Assembly: GCA_913057765.1 (NCBI GenBank)
Contig: CAJXPH010000088.1
Location: 1 to 10,370, forward strand
Source of the DNA: an uncultured Campylobacteraceae bacterium
GTDB lineage: Bacteria > Campylobacterota > Campylobacteria > Campylobacterales > Arcobacteraceae
Length of the DNA: 10,370 bases
Direction: 5' to 3'
A program made the position numbers and the translations under genes. Below the pieces are notes generated by a model. The model made no database searches. It saw nothing but the letters and a program-made list of their open reading frames with translations, and was not told the origin of the DNA. Shown in pieces: positions 6,600 through 10,370 of the stretch (position 1 is the stretch's first letter; each line of letters opens with the position of its first letter).

Positions 6600-7622
6600 A
6601 TGCAAAAATACTGTTTATTAGATGACTATAGTGAAGGCTGTCATCCTAATATTTTAAACAAACTTATAGAAACAAACCTTATTCAGCAAAGTGCATATGG
6701 TTTTGATGAATATAGTAATGAAGCAAAACAATTAATAAAAGATAAATTAAATAATATAGACTCAGAAATTTTTTTTGTAAGTGGTGGAACTCAAGCAAAC
6801 CTTATTATTGCATCTTCTATTTTACGCTCACATGAAGCAATTATTTCAGTTGAAAGTGGACATATTCTTGGAAGAGAAGCAGGTGCATTAGAAGCAACTG
6901 GTCATAAAATAATATCTATGCCTTCAAAAAATGGAAAGTTAGATATAGAAAAAATTCAACAAGCTTTAGATAATAACTCATTTATTCCACACATGGTAAA
7001 ACCAAAATTAGTTTATATTTCAAATGCAACAGAAATTGGAACAATATATACAAAAAATGAATTAGAAACTATATCTAACTTTTGTAAAGAAAAAAATCTA
7101 TATTTATTTATGGATGGTGCTAGAATGGGTGCTGCCTTATGTTCTAAATATAGTGATTTTACCCTTGAGAATATTTCTAAACTTGTAGATGTTTTTACAA
7201 TGGGTGCAACAAAAAATGGTGCACTTTTAGGTGAAGCAATTATTATTAATAATCCTTTGCTCTCTGAAGATTTTAATATTAATATAAAACAACGAGGTGC
7301 CTTGCTTTCAAAAGGTAGAACTCTTGGGATTCAGTTTTTAGAATTGTTTAAAGATGATTTGTATTTTAAACTTGCAAAAAGAGCAAATAATTTAGCTTTA
7401 CATATATCAGAGGCATTTATTAAAAAAGGTTATAGATTATTAGATATAACTCAGACAAATCAAATATTTTTAATATTGCCAGATAGTTTAATTCATAAAT
7501 TAGAAGAGAAGTTTTCTTTTTATGTATGGGAAAAATATGACGAAGAGCACTCTATTGTAAGAATGGTAACTTCATGGACTAGTGATGAGAGTAAAATTGA
7601 AGAGTTAATCAAGTCTATTTAA
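6600..7622 (+). CDS. ltaE: Low-specificity L-threonine aldolase (PLP-dependent)
   Basis: This 340-residue fold-type I PLP enzyme belongs to the threonine aldolase / beta-eliminating lyase family. These enzymes cleave L-threonine or L-allo-threonine to glycine and acetaldehyde in the cytoplasm. Motifs are the N-terminal DDYSEGCHPNIL (8-19), phosphate-binding SGGTQAN (61-67), the ring-stacking His of SGHILGREAG (H88), MDGARMGAAL with cofactor-contacting D172 and R175, and the Schiff-base lysine K205 in MGATKNGALLGEA. The DYSEG opening, rather than SDN, marks a subgroup of the family. The ATG has GGAG 5 bases upstream and its own TATAAT. It is transcribed alone and runs into the convergent LysR gene with 9 bp between stop codons. 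Stereospecificity cannot be judged from the sequence. The gene symbol follows the family. Confidence 0.9.
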   Translation: MQKYCLLDDYSEGCHPNILNKLIETNLIQQSAYGFDEYSNEAKQLIKDKLNNIDSEIFFVSGGTQANLIIASSILRSHEAIISVESGHILGREAGALEATGHKIISMPSKNGKLDIEKIQQALDNNSFIPHMVKPKLVYISNATEIGTIYTKNELETISNFCKEKNLYLFMDGARMGAALCSKYSDFTLENISKLVDVFTMGATKNGALLGEAIIINNPLLSEDFNINIKQRGALLSKGRTLGIQFLELFKDDLYFKLAKRANNLALHISEAFIKKGYRLLDITQTNQIFLILPDSLIHKLEEKFSFYVWEKYDEEHSIVRMVTSWTSDESKIEELIKSI

Positions 7623-7635
7623 TAGATTTGATTAA
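7605..7635. terminator. Shared bidirectional terminator hairpin
   Basis: TTAATCAAGTCTATT (7605-7619) and AATAGATTTGATTAA (7621-7635) are complementary over 15 positions with one G/T wobble, leaving an effective loop of about five bases. The hairpin contains the stop codons of both convergent genes (aldolase TAA 7620-7622; LysR TAA 7634-7632). On the + strand a run of T residues follows about ten bases later. It probably ends transcription from both sides. Confidence 0.65.
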
Positions 7636-8459
7636 AATTCTAAGTTTTTTAAATAATCACTTATTTTAGGAATATAATCTTTTCTACATACTAAACATGT
7701 AGGTATATAAGCAGTTTTTTTATCTAATTTTGTAATTTTTAAATCATCTGTAAATCCAAGTTTATCAACAAGGTTTGTGGGGAGTAAAGTTTTTCCCATG
7801 CCTGATTTAACGCATGCTAAAATTGTTTCTAAACTTCCAAAAGCTAAACTTTTTTCAATTGTTTCACCTTTTTGTTTATAATAATTTTTTAAAAATTCAT
7901 CATATGCACAACCTTCTTTAAAAGATAAGATTACATTTGGTGCATTTTTCCCTTTTGGTTCTAATATTGCTATCTCTTCTTCATATTTTTTTAATACTAT
8001 AAGTTCATCACTTTTTGGTTCGCCACTTATAAAAGCTACATCTACTTTATAATTTAAAATTAGTTGGGTTACATCTCTTGTTGTTCCTGTTAAAAGTTCT
8101 AGTTGTGTATTTGGATAATCTTCATGTAGTTTCATTAAAAAAGATGAAATTCTTACTGCTGCATTACAATCTGTTGAACCAACTATTAGTTTTTTTTGGT
8201 CTTGTATATTTTGCATATCTAATATTGCATCTTCAACTTTATGTACAATATCAACTGCGTGCTTAAAAAGTTTTTCTCCCTCTTGTGTTAAAATCACACC
8301 TTTAGGCACACGATGAAAAAGAGCTTGACCAATAGATTTTTCAAGTTGTTTGATTCTTGAGGTTACATTAGATTGGGCAAACCCAAGTTCATTTGCACCT
8401 AATGAAATACTTTTATTATTTGCAACAGCAACGAAAACTTTTAATAAATTTGAATCCAT
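7632..8459 (-). CDS. LysR-family transcriptional regulator
   Basis: This is a 275-residue LysR-type regulator. The N-terminal winged helix-turn-helix (about 1-60) has the family pattern LLKVFVAVANNKSISLGA, then ELGFAQSNVTSRIKQLE, then LTQEG. A linker helix follows, and a periplasmic-binding-protein-like effector domain (about 90-270) begins with LIVGSTDCNAAV. The frame is open to a GTG at 8486. I choose the ATG at 8459 because AAGGA (8472-8468) lies 8 bases before it, MDSNLLKVF is where LysR proteins usually begin, and the upstream GTG has no ribosome-binding site. It is divergent from the MFS-tautomerase-ABM operon, the usual arrangement for a LysR regulator and its target. Half-sites of its likely operator reach its own start codon, suggesting autoregulation. 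The effector is unknown. Confidence 0.92.
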   Translation of the reverse strand: MDSNLLKVFVAVANNKSISLGANELGFAQSNVTSRIKQLEKSIGQALFHRVPKGVILTQEGEKLFKHAVDIVHKVEDAILDMQNIQDQKKLIVGSTDCNAAVRISSFLMKLHEDYPNTQLELLTGTTRDVTQLILNYKVDVAFISGEPKSDELIVLKKYEEEIAILEPKGKNAPNVILSFKEGCAYDEFLKNYYKQKGETIEKSLAFGSLETILACVKSGMGKTLLPTNLVDKLGFTDDLKITKLDKKTAYIPTCLVCRKDYIPKISDYLKNLEF

Positions 8460-8486
8460 ATCACTTTTCCTTATATCACTTATCAC
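8459..8486. promoter_or_regulatory. Three TATCAC half-sites in the LysR leader
   Basis: TATCAC recurs at 8459-8464, 8474-8479 and 8481-8486, all in the same orientation as the left arm of the palindrome at 8506-8522. They cover the probable LysR transcription start (near 8483), its ribosome-binding site and its start codon. A minus-strand TATAAA at 8495-8490 would be the LysR -10 box. The arrangement fits negative autoregulation by a regulator binding several half-sites, by inference. Confidence 0.5.
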
Positions 8487-8496
8487 GATTTTATAT

Positions 8497-8526
8497 TTGA
8501 CATTCTATCACTTTTGGTGATATTAT
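8497..8526 (+). promoter_or_regulatory. Promoter of the MFS operon
   Basis: A perfect -35 hexamer TTGACA (8497-8502) is followed after 18 bp by TATTAT (8521-8526), a five-of-six match to the -10 consensus. Transcription would start near 8533, giving a leader of about 23 bases. This is the best -35 match in the window, so the promoter should be strong when unoccupied. A minus-strand TATAAT (8527-8522) overlaps the same -10 region, so the LysR gene may have a second, competing promoter here. Confidence 0.65.
8506..8522. promoter_or_regulatory. LysR-type operator palindrome
   Basis: TATCAC-TTTTG-GTGATA is a perfect 6-5-6 palindrome. It contains both the T-N11-A LysR box and the tighter ATC-N9-GAT form (8507-8521). 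It fills the spacer between the -35 and -10 boxes of the MFS promoter. Occupancy would be expected to block polymerase, whereas activating LysR sites usually lie further upstream. Recognition by the adjacent LysR protein is inferred from position and symmetry. Confidence 0.65.
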
Positions 8527-8555
8527 ACAAAATAATTTGGAAAAAGGGAAGAAAT

Positions 8556-9746
8556 ATGAATCTAAATTTATTAGATAGAAATAATAATACATCAATATTA
8601 ATTGCAGGAATCTTTGCAGTAATAATTGGACTTGGTGTAGCAAGATTCGCTTTTACGTCACTTTTACCTCCTATGCTAGATAGCTTTTTAACTGTTACAT
8701 ATGCAGGTATCTTAGCCTCAGTTAATTTTGCTGGATATTTAAGTGGTTCTATTTTTTCTATGTTTATTAAAGATATCAATCAAAAAGTAATTCTTTTTAG
8801 AGTGGGAATAGTTTTAGCTATTTTAACAACAATTATTTTAGGCGTTACAACGAATGAAATTATTTGGTTTATAGCTAGATTAGTTGCAGGTTTTGCTGCA
8901 GCAATGGCTTTTGTCGTTGGTTCTGCAATTGTTATGACAAAGCTAAATTTTGAAAATAAAACGAAAGCTATGGGAATTCATTTTTCTGGGATAGGATTTT
9001 CAATTCTAACTACAGATTTGATTTCAAGAGCTGTATTAAGTAATGGTGGTGATTGGCAAGATTCTTGGATTGTTTTAGTTGTTTTTGCAACAATTGCTTC
9101 GATTTATTCTATGTATATTTTATCTTTTGATAAAAAGATTGATACCAAAGTTGTAAAACATAAGTTTGATACTTCACTATTTAGCTTTTTTGTGATTTTA
9201 ATTATTATGGCATATTTTACGGAAGGGGTAGGGTTTGTTGTTCAAGGAACTTTTTTACCTGACATTATCAATTCAATTGAGGGGTTAGAAGGATATGGAA
9301 ATTTAACTTGGACATTAGTTGGTCTCGCTGGAATTCCTTCTTGTATTATTTGGATGAGGCTTGCTCATAAATATGGAAGTATTAATATCATTATTATTGC
9401 TCTATTTATTCAGATGATAGGAATTTTAATACCAACAATTACTTCAAATATGTATTTGAACTTATTAAGCGGAGTTTTATTTGGTGGAACATTTGTAGGT
9501 CTTGTCGGAATGTTTATGAATTTAGGTGGTAAACTAGCTAAAGGCAATCCAGTTGTTCTAATGGGTGCTGTTACTACTTCATATGGAATAGGACAAGTAG
9601 TAGCTCCTCTTTATTCCGTATATTTTATCGAAGAGTACGGGAACTATGATTATGCACTTTATTTAACAGCATTTATTGTTTTTGGTGGAATTTTATTACT
9701 TCTATTTTCAAAAACAATTATGACAGAAGAACAAAAACAATTATAA
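8556..9746 (+). CDS. MFS transporter, YbfB/YjiJ family
   Basis: This is a 396-residue major facilitator superfamily membrane protein, about twelve hydrophobic segments long. The opening LGVARFAFTSLLPPM (26-40) matches the LGxxRFAxTPLLPxM signature of the YbfB/YjiJ group (MFS_4), whose substrates are largely unknown. I choose the ATG at 8556 because AAGGGAAG (8544-8551) lies just upstream. A longer frame beginning with TTG at 8514 would run through the operator and promoter. It is the first gene of a three-gene operon divergent from LysR. With two small enzyme-like proteins behind it, it could import a substrate for them or export a toxic compound or product. The sequence does not decide which. 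Confidence 0.88.
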   Translation: MNLNLLDRNNNTSILIAGIFAVIIGLGVARFAFTSLLPPMLDSFLTVTYAGILASVNFAGYLSGSIFSMFIKDINQKVILFRVGIVLAILTTIILGVTTNEIIWFIARLVAGFAAAMAFVVGSAIVMTKLNFENKTKAMGIHFSGIGFSILTTDLISRAVLSNGGDWQDSWIVLVVFATIASIYSMYILSFDKKIDTKVVKHKFDTSLFSFFVILIIMAYFTEGVGFVVQGTFLPDIINSIEGLEGYGNLTWTLVGLAGIPSCIIWMRLAHKYGSINIIIIALFIQMIGILIPTITSNMYLNLLSGVLFGGTFVGLVGMFMNLGGKLAKGNPVVLMGAVTTSYGIGQVVAPLYSVYFIEEYGNYDYALYLTAFIVFGGILLLLFSKTIMTEEQKQL

Positions 9747-9758
9747 GGAAAGAACTAT

Positions 9759-9965
9759 ATGCCTATTATTAATGTAAAAATGACACACGAAGATGGTGGA
9801 GCTACAAAAGAACAGAAAGAAGAATTAGCAAAAAAATTAACTGATTCATTTGTAGAAGTTTTTGGACGTGGTGAAAAGACTTGTGTAGTTACAATTGACG
9901 AAGTATCAACAGATAATTATGCAATAGGTGGAAAAACAATTACAAATGTGAGAAAGGAAAGTTAA
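9759..9965 (+). CDS. Tautomerase-superfamily small protein (4-OT-like)
   Basis: This is a 68-residue protein of the 4-oxalocrotonate tautomerase superfamily. Its proline follows the initiator Met (MPIINVKM), so Met removal would expose the N-terminal Pro used as the catalytic base. The helix TKEQKEELAKKLTDSF and the C-terminal NYAIGGKTI match the fold, with Tyr in place of the Phe of the usual FGIGG motif. By my alignment to classical 4-OT, the substrate-binding Arg11 and Arg39 are absent: HEDGGAT and TCVVTIDE occupy those places. So it is unlikely to act on 4-oxalocrotonate itself. AAGGAA begins within the stop codon of the MFS gene, 12 bp upstream of this start. Its stop overlaps the next start by one base (TAATG), so translation is probably coupled. 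The reaction is unknown. Confidence 0.85.
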   Translation: MPIINVKMTHEDGGATKEQKEELAKKLTDSFVEVFGRGEKTCVVTIDEVSTDNYAIGGKTITNVRKES

Positions 9966-10285
9966 TGTATTCAGTAATATTTGAAGTAGAAATCGCGGAT
10001 GGAATGAAGAACCAATATTTAGATATTGCAGCTCATTTAAAAGAACAGCTTGTTAAAATGCCAGGTTTTTTATCAATTGAAAGATTCCAATCTTTAGTAA
10101 ATGAAGGTAAATTATTATCTTTATCATTTTGGGAAGATGAAAAGTCATTACTTATTTGGAAAGCGAATATTGACCATATGGCTGCACAAAGAGAAGGTAG
10201 AGCTTCTATATTTAAAGACTATAGAATTAGAATTGCTAAAGTTGAACGTGACTATACTATGGAAAGTAGTACTTTTAAAGGGTAG
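9965..10285 (+). CDS. ABM-domain monooxygenase-like protein
   Basis: This is a 106-residue single-domain protein of the antibiotic biosynthesis monooxygenase (ABM) fold, a dimeric alpha-beta barrel family of cofactor-free monooxygenases, haem-degrading enzymes and uncharacterised members. Family-like segments are MYSVIFEVEI, GFLSIERFQS (34-43), LSLSFWEDE (51-59), HMAAQREGRASIF (71-83) and YRIRIAKVERDY. W56, W65 and H71 are candidate pocket residues, not proven ones. AGGA (9955-9958) lies 6 bases before the ATG, which shares one base with the preceding stop. It is the last gene of the LysR-controlled operon. The family name does not imply antibiotic synthesis. Small-molecule oxidation or stress handling together with the tautomerase is plausible but unproven. 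Confidence 0.87.
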   Translation: MYSVIFEVEIADGMKNQYLDIAAHLKEQLVKMPGFLSIERFQSLVNEGKLLSLSFWEDEKSLLIWKANIDHMAAQREGRASIFKDYRIRIAKVERDYTMESSTFKG

Positions 10286-10306
10286 GTTAAAAATAGCCTA
10301 ATATTT
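10283..10306 (+). terminator. Weak terminator after the ABM gene
   Basis: TAGGTTA (10283-10289) and TAGCCTA (10294-10300) form a 7-bp stem with one wobble pair and an AAAA loop. ATATTTT follows. It starts at the ABM stop codon. The stem is short, so this is a weak call. Confidence 0.4.
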
Positions 10307-10327
10307 TGTGATGTTTATATATAAAAC

Positions 10328-10370
10328 CTGTCTCTTATACACATCTCCGAGCCCACGAGACCAGAGAGGA
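10328..10370 (+). other. Nextera read-2 adapter and index (non-genomic)
   Basis: The 19-bp mosaic end CTGTCTCTTATACACATCT is at 10328-10346 and the rest of the i7-side adapter runs to 10361. CAGAGAGG at 10362-10369 matches, from memory, the Nextera N708 index. The last base fits the start of the P7 sequence. None of this is genomic. Confidence 0.97.

Noticed and set aside
8460..8486. Longer LysR start at GTG 8486
   Set aside because: There is no ribosome-binding site upstream, and the added residues precede the normal LysR N-terminus. AAGGA correctly serves the ATG at 8459.
8514..8555. Longer MFS start at TTG 8514
   Set aside because: It would begin inside the operator palindrome and before the -10 box. 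The ATG at 8556 has a good ribosome-binding site.
8483..8779. Minus-strand frame over the MFS start and the divergent promoter
   Set aside because: It crosses the promoter, the operator and the MFS N-terminus and has no recognisable features.
9965..10285. Antibiotic biosynthesis gene cluster
   Set aside because: The ABM name is a fold label. No biosynthetic enzymes are nearby, so the product is better seen as a generic small monooxygenase-like protein.
10101..10301. Second + strand frame inside the ABM gene
   Set aside because: It is a different frame of a well-matched ABM protein and has no ribosome-binding site.
10..10346. 19-bp inverted repeats at both ends, like a Tn5-type composite transposon
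   Set aside because: They are the mosaic ends of commercial adapters, flanked by Nextera primer and index sequence. No transposase is encoded.

Overview
The window is one AT-rich stretch of bacterial DNA carrying sequencing adapters at both ends. Bases 1-28 and 10328-10370 are Illumina Nextera sequence, so the genomic insert is about 29-10327. Low GC, A/T-rich codon choice, short spacers and protein style (a histidine kinase beginning at the PLN of the HQWRQPLN type H-box, TRAP-TAXI transport) suggest a campylobacterote, most likely an Arcobacter relative. That assignment is inference from style, not from a marker gene.

Left block (29-6362), all on the + strand. It begins with the 3' part of a sensor kinase overlapping an OmpR-type response regulator. 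A well-formed promoter follows, with an 11-bp tandem repeat upstream of its -10 box. It leads into a TAXI-type TRAP binding protein, a fused TRAP permease, a stand-alone LUD-domain protein and an L-2-hydroxyglutarate oxidase family flavoprotein. The last three genes are tightly packed, with a 17-bp overlap and a 3-bp gap. The layout reads as a sense-import-oxidise unit for a small 2-hydroxy or C5 dicarboxylic acid. Two inverted repeats separate the binding-protein gene from the permease gene and may set their expression ratio. A hairpin over the oxidase stop codon closes the block.

Middle (6363-7622). A 236-bp spacer holds a hairpin, a possible relic of a minus-strand reading frame and a promoter. 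A PLP-dependent threonine aldolase follows. It converges on a LysR gene with only 9 bp between the stop codons, and one hairpin covers both.

Right block (7632-10300). The LysR-family regulator is divergent from a three-gene operon: a YbfB/YjiJ-type MFS transporter, a tautomerase-superfamily small protein and an ABM-fold monooxygenase-like protein. The divergent region has a near-consensus promoter whose -35/-10 spacer is filled by a perfect LysR-type palindrome, plus three further half-sites running to the regulator's start codon. This points to direct control of the operon and autoregulation.

Nothing suggests a phage, CRISPR array, insertion sequence or RNA gene. The most notable points are the kinase-regulator-TRAP-LUD-oxidase arrangement, the atypical LUD and tautomerase proteins, and the regulatory DNA at 1421-1464 and 8459-8526.
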